64,000 bases of DNA from Streptomyces sp. Je 1-79 (GCF_025195125.1 NZ_JAMGSL010000012.1:179837-243836), one strand, 5' to 3'; shown: positions 24,707-33,702, numbered from the stretch's first letter. Made by a program: numbers and translations. Notes: generated by a model not told the origin, from the letters alone.

Positions 24707-26671
24707 TCAGTCCTCCCGGTCCTGGGCGGCCGTGGCCTCCGCGCGCTCGGCGGCCAGTTCGCGGGCGGAGGCGAGCCGGTACGGGACGTCGATGACCACG
24801 ACGTTCTTCATGAACAGCAGCCGGGTCTTGAGCCGCAGCGCGCTCTGGTTGTGCAGGGGCTGCTCCCACCAGTGCCCCACCACGTACTCGGGGATGACCA
24901 CCGACACCACCGAGTCCGCCGTCCGCTCGGGCGCCTCCCGGATGTGCCGCAGGACCGGCTGGACGATGGCGCGGTAGGGGGAGCTGAGCACCCGTAGGGG
25001 TACGTCGATGCCGTGGGCGTCCCAGGTGGCCCGCAGCACCTCCGCCTCGGCGGGGTCCTCGGCGACGGTGACCGCGGTCAGTGAGGCGGGGCGCAGTGTC
25101 TTCGCGTACGACAGGGCCCGCAGGCTCGGCGCGTTGACCGAGGCCACGAGGACCATGACGTGGTTAGCGGCGAATGTACGGGGATGGGCGCCCGGCTCGA
25201 CGGCGATCTCGGCGGCCACGGTCTCGTAGTGCCGGCGCACGCCCTTCATCCCGGCGAAGAGCACGGGCATGGCGATGACGACGATCCAGGCGCCGTGCGT
25301 GAACTTGGTGATCAGCACGATGACGAGGACGACCGCCGTCAGACAGGCGCCGAAGGCGTTGATGGAGAGACGGCGCAGGATGGCGCCGCGCTCGGCGGCG
25401 CCCGCCGGGGTGGCGAGTTCTCGCCGCCAGTGCTTGACCATGCCTGCCTGGGACAGGGTGAAGGAGACGAAGACGCCGATGATGTAGAGCTGGATGAGGC
25501 GGGTGAGGCTGGCGTCGAAGGCGACGATCAGGGCGATGGCGGCCAGGGCGAGCAGGACGATGCCGTTGGAGTAGACGAGCCGGTCGCCGCGGTGGACGAG
25601 CTGGCGGGGCGCGTAGCGGTCGCGGCCGAGGACGGAGGCGAGCATGGGGAAGCCGTTGAAGGCGGTGTTGGCCGCCATGATCAGGACGGCGGCGGTGACG
25701 GCCTGGAGCAGGTAGAAGAGGAAGTGCCAGCTGCCGAAGGTGGCGCGGCCGATCTGGGCGAGCGCGGTGGGCATGGCGGTGCCCGGGGCGAGCCCGAGCT
25801 CGGTCGGATCCTCGGCGACGTGCACCTCGTAGACCATGGCGAGGGTGGTGATCCCGCAGAACATGGTCACGGCGAGAGCGCCCATGACCGCGAGGGTCGT
25901 GGCGGCGTTACGGCTCTTGGGCTTCTCGAAGGCCGGTACGCCGTTGCTGATCGCCTCGACGCCGGTCAGCGCCGTACAGCCGGAGGCGAAGGCGCGCATG
26001 GCGAGCAGCACGAGCGCGAGACCCGTGTAGCTGGAGACGGCGTCGATGGGCAGGTCGGCGGATTCGGCGCGGATCGTCGAGCCGGTCGCCATCCGGACGG
26101 CCGCGACGGCGAACATCAGGTAGATGGTGGCGATGAAGGCGTACGTCGGAATGGCGAAGTAGCGCCCCGACTCGCGGACGCCGCGCAGATTGAGCCAGGC
26201 CAGGATCGCCACGCACGCGACCGACAGTCCGACCGCGTACCCGTCGAGCGCGGGCGCGGCCGAGGTGATCGCCATGACACCCGAGACGATCGAGACGGCG
26301 ACGGTCATCACGTAGTCGATGAGCAGGGCGCTGGCGGCGGTGAGCGCGGCGGTCTGGCCCAGGTTCTCGGCGGAGACGACGTACGCCTCGCCGCCGCCCG
26401 GATAGGCATGGCAGGTCTGCCGGTAGGAGGCGACGACGACCACCAGCAGGATGACGATCGCGATCGCCGCGTACCAGGCCAGATGGAGCACGGCGAGCCC
26501 GCCGAGAGCGAGGATCAGCAGGATCTCCTCCGTGGCGTACGCGACGGAGGAGAGCGGGTCGCTGCAGAAGATCGGGAGGGCGAGGCGCTTGGGCAGCAGC
26601 GTCTCGCCGAGGCGGCCGCTGTCCAAAGGCCGCCCCACCAGCAGGCGTTTCGCCGCACTTCCAGCTCTCAT
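24707..26671 (-). CDS. APC family permease
   Basis: 654 residues: about twelve transmembrane helices in the first ~470, including SDPLSSVAYATEEIL and SVACVAILAWLNLRGVRESGRYF-type segments (shortened), then a ~180-residue soluble C-terminal domain (VEPGAHPRTFAANHVMVLVAS onward, shortened) like the universal-stress-like tails of some amino acid permeases. The transported substrate is not clear; amino acid or potassium/proton exchange are options. Divergent from the MerR gene 65 bp away. Confidence 0.85.
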   Translation of the reverse strand: MRAGSAAKRLLVGRPLDSGRLGETLLPKRLALPIFCSDPLSSVAYATEEILLILALGGLAVLHLAWYAAIAIVILLVVVVASYRQTCHAYPGGGEAYVVSAENLGQTAALTAASALLIDYVMTVAVSIVSGVMAITSAAPALDGYAVGLSVACVAILAWLNLRGVRESGRYFAIPTYAFIATIYLMFAVAAVRMATGSTIRAESADLPIDAVSSYTGLALVLLAMRAFASGCTALTGVEAISNGVPAFEKPKSRNAATTLAVMGALAVTMFCGITTLAMVYEVHVAEDPTELGLAPGTAMPTALAQIGRATFGSWHFLFYLLQAVTAAVLIMAANTAFNGFPMLASVLGRDRYAPRQLVHRGDRLVYSNGIVLLALAAIALIVAFDASLTRLIQLYIIGVFVSFTLSQAGMVKHWRRELATPAGAAERGAILRRLSINAFGACLTAVVLVIVLITKFTHGAWIVVIAMPVLFAGMKGVRRHYETVAAEIAVEPGAHPRTFAANHVMVLVASVNAPSLRALSYAKTLRPASLTAVTVAEDPAEAEVLRATWDAHGIDVPLRVLSSPYRAIVQPVLRHIREAPERTADSVVSVVIPEYVVGHWWEQPLHNQSALRLKTRLLFMKNVVVIDVPYRLASARELAAERAEATAAQDRED

Positions 26672-26735
26672 AAGTGCTGAAGTTAGGACAAATGCCTATG
26701 TAGTGCGCGGAAGCCGCGCGGGAAGGACGGGCACC

Positions 26736-27152
26736 GTGAGCAGAGTGCGCATGGCCGGCGAACCCATGCAGATCGGCGAGGTCGCCGCCCGGACGGAAAT
26801 GTCCCTGCGGACCATCCGCCAGTACGAGGACAACGGCCTCGTCGTCCCCTCGGCGTCCTCGCAGGGCGGCTTCCCGCTCTACACGGACGCCGACGTCGAC
26901 AGGCTGATGGTGATCCGCCGCATGAAGCCGCTGGGCTTCACGATCGACGAGACCCGCGACCTCCTCACGGCGGTGGACCGCCTCGCCGACCCGCGCCTCT
27001 CCCCGGCCGAGCGGTCCACCCTGGCGGCACGGGTGCGCCGGTACGAACAGGCCGCCACGGCCCGCGTCGACGAACTCCGCTCCCAGCTGACCCGAGTCGA
27101 GGACTTCGCGAACTCCCTGCGCGCACGACTGGGAGAGCACGCCGGCGCGTGA
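26736..27152 (+). CDS. MerR family transcriptional regulator
   Basis: 138 residues. GTG start with GGAAGG upstream. MerR winged helix at residues 11-80 (MQIGEVAARTEMSLRTIRQYE, shortened) and a coiled-coil dimer helix after it. No cysteine cluster for metal sensing, so probably a small-molecule or protein-ligand type. It faces the APC permease gene, whose expression it may control. Confidence 0.9.
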   Translation: MSRVRMAGEPMQIGEVAARTEMSLRTIRQYEDNGLVVPSASSQGGFPLYTDADVDRLMVIRRMKPLGFTIDETRDLLTAVDRLADPRLSPAERSTLAARVRRYEQAATARVDELRSQLTRVEDFANSLRARLGEHAGA

Positions 27153-27244
27153 GGGCGGAAGGCGCGTGGCGGGAGGCGTGGCGGGAGGCGCGTGGTGCCC
27201 GGCCGCCGACGCGCCGCCCGGGAAAGCCACCGCGCACGCGGGGG

Positions 27245-28141
27245 CTACAGCAGGAGCGCCTCCGCGATGTCCTGGAAGAACCGGGCGTACGCCGCCGGGC
27301 TCGGTGGCGTCTCCGGGTTCCACGGCGCCACGCGCGCGTGCCCCACGGGCGGGAACGCGCCGGGACCGACGGCGTTGGCGCGGCTGTCGTAGAGCACCAG
27401 GCCCGGGTTCAGCCGGGCCGCGTGTTCCCAGTCGGCGGTGAGCCAGTTCGCGCCCGCACCGGGCCCGGGTTCGAGCATGCGGACACCGAGCTCCTGGAGC
27501 CGGGCCAGCTCGGGCCAGGCGTGCGGCCGGGCGAGATGGACCTGGTCGGGGCCGGCGCCGGAGAGGGCGAGGACGCCGACGTCCACCCGTGCGGCGGCCG
27601 CGCGCAGGGCGGCCTCTGCGGGGGCGACGGGGCCCCCGGCCGCACCCCCGGGCACTCCCCCGACCGCACCCCCAGTCGCTTCCTCGGCCGCTTCCCCGAC
27701 CGCGTCTCCGGCCCCTCCGAGGGCCGCCGCCAGCTCGCCGAAACGCGCGATGATCGCCGTCAGGGGCAGCTCGTTGCCCACGGAGAGCGCGGCCAGCGGC
27801 ACCCCGATCCGTTCGGCGACACCCCCGTCCAGCGCGTACGCGCTCTTCCCGTCGTACGTGACGTCGACGATCAGGTCGGGGCGGAGGCTCCCCAGCCGCG
27901 CCTCGTCCAGGACCCGCCCCGGCCCCAGGTACGGCACGCCGGCCGCCCCCAGCTCCCCCGCCTTGACCGGATCGAGGCCCTCGCCGTCATGCCCCGAGCC
28001 GTACACCGCGACCGGCGTCACCCCCAGATCGAGCAGGGCCGCCCCCGCCCGCACATAGGCCACCAACCGCTCCGGCACGCGCACGGCCCCCAGCGCCGTA
28101 CCCCTGTCGTCGGTGAACCCCCACGCCTTCAAGTCCGACAT
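27245..28141 (-). CDS. Periplasmic-binding-protein-like protein without signal peptide
   Basis: 298 residues from ATG 28141 with GGGAGGGAG upstream. The fold resembles class III (iron-siderophore/vitamin B12) binding proteins: VTPVAVYG, LRPDLIVDVTY and an RFGELAAALGG segment. It has no signal sequence or lipobox, so it is probably cytoplasmic. A Gly/Ala-rich insert lies near residues 148-180 (GGAVGGVPGGAAGGP). No transporter genes are near. Function unknown. Confidence 0.7.
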   Translation of the reverse strand: MSDLKAWGFTDDRGTALGAVRVPERLVAYVRAGAALLDLGVTPVAVYGSGHDGEGLDPVKAGELGAAGVPYLGPGRVLDEARLGSLRPDLIVDVTYDGKSAYALDGGVAERIGVPLAALSVGNELPLTAIIARFGELAAALGGAGDAVGEAAEEATGGAVGGVPGGAAGGPVAPAEAALRAAAARVDVGVLALSGAGPDQVHLARPHAWPELARLQELGVRMLEPGPGAGANWLTADWEHAARLNPGLVLYDSRANAVGPGAFPPVGHARVAPWNPETPPSPAAYARFFQDIAEALLL

Positions 28142-28390
28142 TGCGGCTGCTCCCTCCCCGGCCGGAATCTGCCTGTCCCGGCCACCTTGAAGCGGTTCCC
28201 CCGCCCGCACAAGGGGGCGTCACGCCGCCGACGGGGCGCCGGGACTTCGGTCCCGGACCCCCTGCCGAAAGGCCCCCACAGTGGTGTTAACTGAACAGAT
28301 CGGGAGGAAGCAGTAGGAATCCTCAGCTCCGTGCGCCCGCGCCCCTCCAGGCCGCGCCCCCGTAGCGGCCCTCGCTCCCCGGAGTCAGCC

Positions 28391-28636
28391 ATGTCGTCCT
28401 TGCCCGGCCAGTTCTCGGACCCCCGTGTGATCACCCTCGTCGCAGTGCTCGCCGTCTCCACCATGGTGTGGGTGGCGCTGGGCCTGCGCGCCCGTGCCCG
28501 CCGCGCGCGGGCCGAAGCACCGCTGGAGCGGGTCTGGCACCCCCAGGAGAGCGTGTCGCTCACCCCGGCCGAGGAGCAGGCCTTCGGCGCGGTCGCCTCC
28601 CGTCTCTCCATGGGCTCCGCGGGTCGGCTGCGCTAG
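28391..28636 (+). CDS. Small single-pass membrane protein
   Basis: 81 residues; ATG at 28391 preceded by GGAG. One transmembrane helix (about residues 13-31) then an Arg/Ala-rich basic stretch and a C-terminal tail. The AT-rich GTTAACTGAACAGATC stretch at 28285-28300 is a likely promoter region. No family recognised. Confidence 0.7.
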   Translation: MSSLPGQFSDPRVITLVAVLAVSTMVWVALGLRARARRARAEAPLERVWHPQESVSLTPAEEQAFGAVASRLSMGSAGRLR

Positions 28637-28731
28637 TCCGGGGCGGGAGCGGACGGGGGAACAGACGACGGGAGCGGACGGGGGAGCGGACGCCGGCCGC
28701 AGTGGCCGGCGCGACGCCCGGCCATGCGGCT

Positions 28732-28811
28732 CAGGCCGCTCAGGCCGCTCAGGCCGCTCAGGCCGCTCAGGCCGCTCAGGCCGCTGAGGCCGCTGAGGCC
28801 GGTCAGGCCGT
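28732..28811. repeat. 9-bp tandem repeat CAGGCCGCT
   Basis: Six exact head-to-tail copies of CAGGCCGCT (28732-28785), two diverged copies (GAGGCCGCT, GAGGCCGGT), then CAGGCCGTC. It starts right after an intergenic gap and runs to the stop of the TIGR03086-type gene. It is non-coding on the known gene strand but keeps every frame open. Confidence 0.9.
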
Positions 28812-29384
28812 CCAGTCGCGCGGGTTCCGTCCGGTCGCCGCGAGGAGCAGCTCGAACGCGGAGGCGCCCTCCGGAGGCTCCACCGCCTCGCCGAAGACGT
28901 TCATCTTCCGGGCCGTCGGCGCCAGCTCCTCCACCGCTCCCGTCAGGTTCTCCACCACGGCCGGGTCCGGCTCGAAGCTCCGGCCGGTGGCCCGGGCGAG
29001 GTCCCACACGTGCACGGTCAGGTCGAGCAGGACCATCGATCCGATGGTGCGGGACGGCAGCCCCATCCCTCCCGAGGTCCCTTCCTCGGCGCCGGGCGCC
29101 GCCCAGGCCGCGACGAGCTTGGCCGTCTCGGTCTCGAAGCGGGTGCGCCAGTCGGCGTCGGCCAGGTAGTCGGGGTTCGTGGCGAAGTCGGCGGGCTGCT
29201 TGGCGGCCAGCGCCTGGAAGTTCACCACGACGTGGAAGAGGTGGTTGAGCAGATCCCGTACGTCGTACTGGGAGCACGGCGTGGGCGCGGTGAGGCTGTC
29301 GTCGGCGATTCCGCGCACCACGGGGGCGGCGTGGGCGGCGGCGGTACCGAGCAGCTCGCTGATGGGTTGCGTACGGTTCGTCAT
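28803..29384 (-). CDS. TIGR03086 family metal-binding protein (DinB/maleylpyruvate isomerase-like)
   Basis: 193 residues with the mycothiol-dependent maleylpyruvate isomerase N-terminal fold: TPCSQYDVRDLLNHLFHVV near residue 35, and later VLLDLTVHVWDLARATG, which hold the three-histidine metal site of this group. It may be a mycothiol S-transferase; the substrate is unknown. The stop sits at the edge of a 9-bp tandem repeat. Confidence 0.85.
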   Translation of the reverse strand: MTNRTQPISELLGTAAAHAAPVVRGIADDSLTAPTPCSQYDVRDLLNHLFHVVVNFQALAAKQPADFATNPDYLADADWRTRFETETAKLVAAWAAPGAEEGTSGGMGLPSRTIGSMVLLDLTVHVWDLARATGRSFEPDPAVVENLTGAVEELAPTARKMNVFGEAVEPPEGASAFELLLAATGRNPRDWTA

Positions 29385-29492
29385 GGAGTGACGCTAAGTG
29401 ATCCTGCCCCCGAGCGTCTTGAAGAAACACGCCACCCGGCAGGCAGGCGCCGCGAGCCCGCAGGATCCGAAGGACAAGCCTAGGCTCGTGAC

Positions 29493-30338
29493 ATGACGTC
29501 TTCCGGTCCTCGCCGTGACACCCGGGGAATCGTCGACGCCGCCGAACTCCTCGCCCGCGTCCGGTTCCGGCGTCACGAACCGGCCCCGGCGCTGCGCCCG
29601 TACCTGGAGCACTACTGGTTCATCGACTGGTCGCTCTCCGAGCCGTACGCGAGTCATGTCGTCCCGCATCCGTCCGTGAACGTCGTCTTCCAGCGCTACC
29701 GGGACGACAGCGGCCAGGACGCCATGTCCGGGGAGGTCGCGGGCATCGGGCTCGAACTGTTCACGAAGAAGCTCATGGGCGTCGGCCGGGTCTGCGGCGT
29801 GCAGTTCCGGCCCGGCGGCTTCCGGCCGTTCGCGCCGCAGTGGCCGGTCTCGGAGTGGACGGGCCGTCGCGTCCCGCTCGACGAGGTGTTCGCGGACGCC
29901 GACCTCGCCTCCGTGGAGGCGGTGCTCTCCCCGGAGACCGACCACGCGCGCGTGGCGGCGCTCGACGCCTTCCTGCTCGCCCGCGGCCCTGCACCCGATC
30001 CGCAGGCCGCGCAGGCCATGGAACTGGTGGAGCTGGTCCGTACGGACCGCACGGTCCGCCGGGTGTCCGAACTGGCCCGCACGGCAGGGCTGTCGAGCCG
30101 CTCGCTCCAGCGCCTCTTCGCGCACCACGTGGGCGTCGGCCCGAAATGGGTCATCCTGCGCTACCGCATCCACGAGGCCCTGGAACGCGCCGAGGGCGGT
30201 GAGACCCAGGGCTCCCCGGACTGGGCCGAGCTGGCGGCCGAGCTCGGCTACAGCGATCAGGCCCATCTCGTACGGGACTTCACCGCGACGGTCGGGGTGC
30301 CTCCCACCGCGTACGCCCGGCGGGTGTCGGACCCCTGA
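29493..30338 (+). CDS. AraC family transcriptional regulator
   Basis: 281 residues. An N-terminal sensory domain (PYLEHYWFIDW, HPSVNVVFQRY) of the DUF6597 type and a C-terminal AraC pair of helix-turn-helices (about 185-275; LSSRSLQRLFAHHVGVGPKWV, shortened, and AELGYSDQAHLVRDF). It precedes a GNAT gene by 14 nt on the same strand. Confidence 0.9.
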   Translation: MTSSGPRRDTRGIVDAAELLARVRFRRHEPAPALRPYLEHYWFIDWSLSEPYASHVVPHPSVNVVFQRYRDDSGQDAMSGEVAGIGLELFTKKLMGVGRVCGVQFRPGGFRPFAPQWPVSEWTGRRVPLDEVFADADLASVEAVLSPETDHARVAALDAFLLARGPAPDPQAAQAMELVELVRTDRTVRRVSELARTAGLSSRSLQRLFAHHVGVGPKWVILRYRIHEALERAEGGETQGSPDWAELAAELGYSDQAHLVRDFTATVGVPPTAYARRVSDP

Positions 30339-30352
30339 CCTACAGTGCGGGC

Positions 30353-30904
30353 ATGGATGCCGACACCCCGCACGGCTCGCCCGTACGCCTCGAACCCTGG
30401 TCCGAGGACGACTTCGAGCTGCTGCGCGCCATGAACGCCCCCGAGCTGATGGAGCACCTGGGCGGCCCCGAGACCGAGGAGGCGCTCGTCAAGCGCCATC
30501 GGCGGTACGTGGACCTGAGCGCCGAGCGCACGGGTGCGGGCCGGATGTTCCGGATAGTGCTGCTCCCCGAGGAGGTCGCGGTCGGCGGCATCGGCTTCTG
30601 GCAGCAGACCTTGGACGGGGAGCCGGTCTACGAGACGGGGTGGACGGTGCTCCCCGGGTTCCAGGGGCGGGGCGTCGCGAGCGCGGCCACCCGTGCGGTC
30701 GCCGAGCTGGCGCGTGCCGAGCGCACGCACCGCTTCCTGCACGCCTTCCCCTCGACGGGCAACGGACCGTCGAACGCGGTATGCCGCAAGGCCGGCTTCG
30801 AGCTGCTCGGTCCACGTGAGCTCGAGTACCCGCCGGGCACGCCGCTGAGCTGCAACGACTGGCGCCTGGAACTGCACACGGGCGGCCAGGCCCTGGAGGG
30901 CTAG
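30353..30904 (+). CDS. GNAT family N-acetyltransferase
   Basis: 183 residues. Acetyl-CoA binding loop GFQGRGVASAATRAV and the GWTVLPGFQG strand mark the RimJ/RimL-like GNAT group. It follows the AraC gene closely and may be cotranscribed. The stop overlaps the stop of the convergent GNAT gene. Substrate unknown. Confidence 0.88.
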   Translation: MDADTPHGSPVRLEPWSEDDFELLRAMNAPELMEHLGGPETEEALVKRHRRYVDLSAERTGAGRMFRIVLLPEEVAVGGIGFWQQTLDGEPVYETGWTVLPGFQGRGVASAATRAVAELARAERTHRFLHAFPSTGNGPSNAVCRKAGFELLGPRELEYPPGTPLSCNDWRLELHTGGQALEG

Positions 30905-31350
30905 CCCTCCGCGCCGTCCGTGCTCAGCATCTTGGTGAAGTGGAAGGCCACGATGTCGAGGCGTTCGCGCAGGTAGAAGCGGTGGGCCCCGGTGCGGTGG
31001 GTGCCGGAGTCGAGGTCGAGCTCGTGGCAGCCCGCGTCGCGTGCGTGCTGCTCCAGGTACGTCAGGAGCGCCTGCCCGATGCCCGTGGAGCGCGTGGTGG
31101 CGGCGGTGACCAGGTCGTCGACGTAGAGCTTGCGGATCGTGCTGGTGCTGTCGATGATCCGCCAGCCCGCGACGCCCACGCAGGTGCCGCCCTCCGTGTA
31201 GGCGGCGCTGAAACGCAGGCCCTGGGGGTGGCCGCTGCGGTAGACGTCGCGGAAGAGCTCCGGCGTGAGGTGCGGGCGCAGCTCACGCAGGACGGGAAGC
31301 AGGTCGGAGTCCAGACGCCGGTCACCGGGTTCGAGGTCGATGATCTTCAT
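30901..31350 (-). CDS. GNAT family N-acetyltransferase
   Basis: 149 residues. The P-loop of motif A reads ATTRSTGIGQALLTYLEQHA with the preceding strand IRKLYVDDLVT; the C-terminal FYLRERLDIVAFHFTK completes the fold. It is unrelated in detail to the convergent GNAT neighbour. Substrate unknown. Confidence 0.88.
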   Translation of the reverse strand: MKIIDLEPGDRRLDSDLLPVLRELRPHLTPELFRDVYRSGHPQGLRFSAAYTEGGTCVGVAGWRIIDSTSTIRKLYVDDLVTAATTRSTGIGQALLTYLEQHARDAGCHELDLDSGTHRTGAHRFYLRERLDIVAFHFTKMLSTDGAEG

Positions 31351-31419
31351 GCCGGGACCGTATCCCAGGGGCTTGTATTGGCTCCCCGGGGCGCTGGGGG
31401 CATCAGGGATTTATCAGGG

Positions 31420-31448
31420 TTGACGGGCGAGGACCCCTCGCGGATATT
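31420..31448 (+). promoter_or_regulatory. Promoter of the NmrA-like gene with a palindrome in the spacer
   Basis: TTGACG (31420-31425) and GATATT (31443-31448) are separated by exactly 17 bp. The spacer holds GCGAGG-ACC-CCTCGC (31427-31441), a perfect 6-bp-arm palindrome, as expected for a repressor site. The mRNA leader would be about 65 nt. Confidence 0.6.
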
Positions 31449-31518
31449 TATCTGCGTGGCACAGATTCTTCTCTGCGCAACCGATCACGTGGGGAAGGCC
31501 TCGCCGAAAGGACCTGTC

Positions 31519-32370
31519 ATGACCGTTCTCGTCACCGGAAGCCGCGGCCGCGTGGGCTCGACCCTCCTCGGCCTCCTCCATCACGCCGGAATCAAGGCGA
31601 GGGCCGCCTCCAAGAACCCCGCGGATCTCTCACCACCCGACGGCGTCGACACCGTCCGCTGCGACCTCTCCGATCCGGCGGACTTCGAGGCAGCGCTCGA
31701 CGGGGTCGACTCCGTCTTCCTGTACGCCGAGGCCTCGCACATCGACGCCTTCGTCGCCCGGGCCCGGGCGGCCGGTGTCCGGCACATCGCCCTGCTCTCC
31801 TCCAGCTCCGTCCTCGCCCCGGACGCCGACCGGAACCCGATCGCGGCCTCGCACCTGGCCGTCGAGCGCGCCCTAGCGGCCGCGGCCGCCGACGGGGCGT
31901 TCGAGGCGACCTACCTCCAGCCGGGCGCCTTCGCGACGAACGCCCTGCAGTGGTCGTGGGCGATCAGGGCCGGGCAGCCGGTGGAGCTCCCGTACCCCGG
32001 CTCTCACGGCGATCCGATCCACGAGCGCGACGTCGCCGAGGCCGCGTTCGCCGTCCTGACCGAGCCCCGGCTGCGCGGCTCCTCATATCTGCTGACAGGT
32101 CCGGAGTCCCTCGACTTCACCGAGCAGCTGGCGATACTCGCCGAGGCGACGGGGCGGCCGGCGATATCCGCCGCGGTCACCCCCGAGCAGTGGAAGACAG
32201 CGGTCGCCGCCCACGTCCCGGCGCCCTTCGCCGACGCCCTGCTCTCGTACTGGGCCTCGCACGACGGCCGGCCGGTCCCCCTGACCCGGACCGTGGAGGA
32301 GCTGACCGGCCACCCGGCGCGGACGTTCGCCGTCTGGGCCGCCGAGCACGCGGAGGCCTTCCGCCCGTAA
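31519..32370 (+). CDS. NmrA-like NAD(P)-binding protein
   Basis: 283 residues of the atypical SDR group: the N-terminal TGSRGRVGSTLL nucleotide loop (residues 6-17), and VRHIALLSSSSVL near 95 in place of the SDR Tyr motif. ATG at 31519 with GAAAGGACC upstream. Such proteins are NAD(P)H quinone reductases or redox sensors. The promoter contains a strong palindrome, but no obvious partner regulator is adjacent. Confidence 0.88.
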   Translation: MTVLVTGSRGRVGSTLLGLLHHAGIKARAASKNPADLSPPDGVDTVRCDLSDPADFEAALDGVDSVFLYAEASHIDAFVARARAAGVRHIALLSSSSVLAPDADRNPIAASHLAVERALAAAAADGAFEATYLQPGAFATNALQWSWAIRAGQPVELPYPGSHGDPIHERDVAEAAFAVLTEPRLRGSSYLLTGPESLDFTEQLAILAEATGRPAISAAVTPEQWKTAVAAHVPAPFADALLSYWASHDGRPVPLTRTVEELTGHPARTFAVWAAEHAEAFRP

Positions 32371-32451
32371 GACGCGGGTGGAAGGCCCTGGACGGCGGAG
32401 CCGGGCCGAATTCCCTGGCCGCCCGGCGGGACGCGGTGACATCCTGTCCAC

Positions 32452-33189
32452 GTGAACGGACCGGAGATCCAGATCAGCTTCGCCCCAGGCCTGCGCCTCT
32501 TCGTCTCGACGGAACGGCGTTCGGGGCGTACGACCGTGGCGACGGACGGCGTGTCGACGCTCGGCCATGTCGTGGAGTCGCTCGGTGTGCCGCTGACCGA
32601 GGTCGGCAGGCTGCTGGTGGACGGCAGCCCGGTGGAGGTGTCCCACGTCCCCGCCGTCGGCGACACGGTCGAGGTCGAGGCGGCCGAGCGGCCGCAGCCC
32701 GTGCCGGGCGCCCCGCTCCGGTTCCTTCTCGACGTGCATCTGGGCACGCTCGCGCGGCGGTTGCGGCTGCTCGGGGTCGACGCGGCGTACGAGAGCGAGG
32801 ACATCGGCGACCCCGCGCTCGCGGCGCTCTCCGCGAAGGAGCGGCGCGTGATGCTCTCCCGGGACCGCGGACTGCTGCGCCGCCGGGAGCTGTGGGCCGG
32901 CGCCTATGTGTACAGCGACCAGCCCGACGACCAACTCCGTGACGTGCTGGAGCGGTTCGCGCCGCCCCTGAAGCCGTGGACGCGCTGCACGGCCTGCAAC
33001 GGGCCGCTGACCGACGCCGACAAGGACTCGGTGCGCGAGCGGCTGGAGCAGGGCACGGAGAAGACGTACGACGTGTTCGCGCGGTGCACGGAGTGCGAGC
33101 GGGTGTACTGGCGGGGCGCCCACCATGCCCGCCTGGAGGCGATCGTCACCGACGCGCTGCGGGAGTTCGGCGGCGCGGCCGCGCACTGA
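32452..33189 (+). CDS. Mut7-C RNase domain protein with ubiquitin-like N-terminus
   Basis: 245 residues. Residues 1-80 form a MoaD/ThiS-like ubiquitin fold; residues 88-165 are the PIN-like Mut7-C domain (FLLDVHLGTLARRLRLLGVDA with D94; MLSRDRGLL). A zinc ribbon follows with CTAC (C179, C182) and CTEC (C212, C215). A ribonuclease role is suggested by the fold. GTG start at 32452. Monocistronic. Confidence 0.88.
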   Translation: MNGPEIQISFAPGLRLFVSTERRSGRTTVATDGVSTLGHVVESLGVPLTEVGRLLVDGSPVEVSHVPAVGDTVEVEAAERPQPVPGAPLRFLLDVHLGTLARRLRLLGVDAAYESEDIGDPALAALSAKERRVMLSRDRGLLRRRELWAGAYVYSDQPDDQLRDVLERFAPPLKPWTRCTACNGPLTDADKDSVRERLEQGTEKTYDVFARCTECERVYWRGAHHARLEAIVTDALREFGGAAAH

Positions 33190-33216
33190 CCCGAGGGTTC
33201 CCGGCCCGCGCCGGGG

Positions 33217-33702
33217 TCAGTCGACTTCGCCCGCGCGCAGCCGCTCGACCTGTAGGGCGCTGAGTTCGACGGTCCGTCGCATATGGGCGATGAGCAGGGC
33301 GACCTCGGCGTCGCTGTACGCGTCGAACATCGTGCCCCAGGCCTCGTTGAGCCGCCGCCAGAAGGCGCCGAGATCCGCCATGCGCTCGGGCACCACGGCG
33401 ACGAGGACGCGCCGCCGGTCCTCGGCGTCCCGCTCGCGCGTGACGTAGCCGGCCCGTTCGAGGCGGTCGACGAGCCGCGTCGCGGAGCCGGTGGTCAGTC
33501 CGGTCAGTTCGGCGATCCGGCCGGTGGTCACCGGGCCGGACTCCAGGGACAGCAGGTTCAGACACTGCACGTCCGTCGGGTGGAGCCGCAGCTGGTCGGC
33601 AACGGCCTGGTTGAACAGCGCGTACGCGGCCATGTAGCGGCGGGCCTCGTCGTACAGCTCGGTCATGAGGCCGTCACGCCGGGCGGAGTTCTTCTGCGGC
33701 AT
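33217..33702 (-). CDS. MarR family transcriptional regulator
   Basis: 161 residues with the MarR winged helix (LTGLTTGSATRLVDRLERAGYVTRERDAEDRRR, shortened here to LTGLTTGSATRLVDRLERAG; residues about 67-105) between dimer helices. No target gene is obvious: the downstream Mut7-C gene is convergent and the upstream TetR gene runs the same way after a 34-bp gap. Confidence 0.9.
   Translation of the reverse strand: MPQKNSARRDGLMTELYDEARRYMAAYALFNQAVADQLRLHPTDVQCLNLLSLESGPVTTGRIAELTGLTTGSATRLVDRLERAGYVTRERDAEDRRRVLVAVVPERMADLGAFWRRLNEAWGTMFDAYSDAEVALLIAHMRRTVELSALQVERLRAGEVD

Noticed and set aside
27149..28294. Long + strand frame over the binding-protein-like gene
   Set aside because: Arg/Pro-rich antisense shadow; the minus-strand gene has a good ribosome site and fold features.
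28732..28811. Regular repeats that might suggest a CRISPR array
   Set aside because: The units are 9 bp and directly tandem with no unique spacers.
30340..30877. Minus-strand frames opposite the GNAT gene
   Set aside because: The + strand gene has a clear acetyl-CoA loop; the opposite frames are low complexity.
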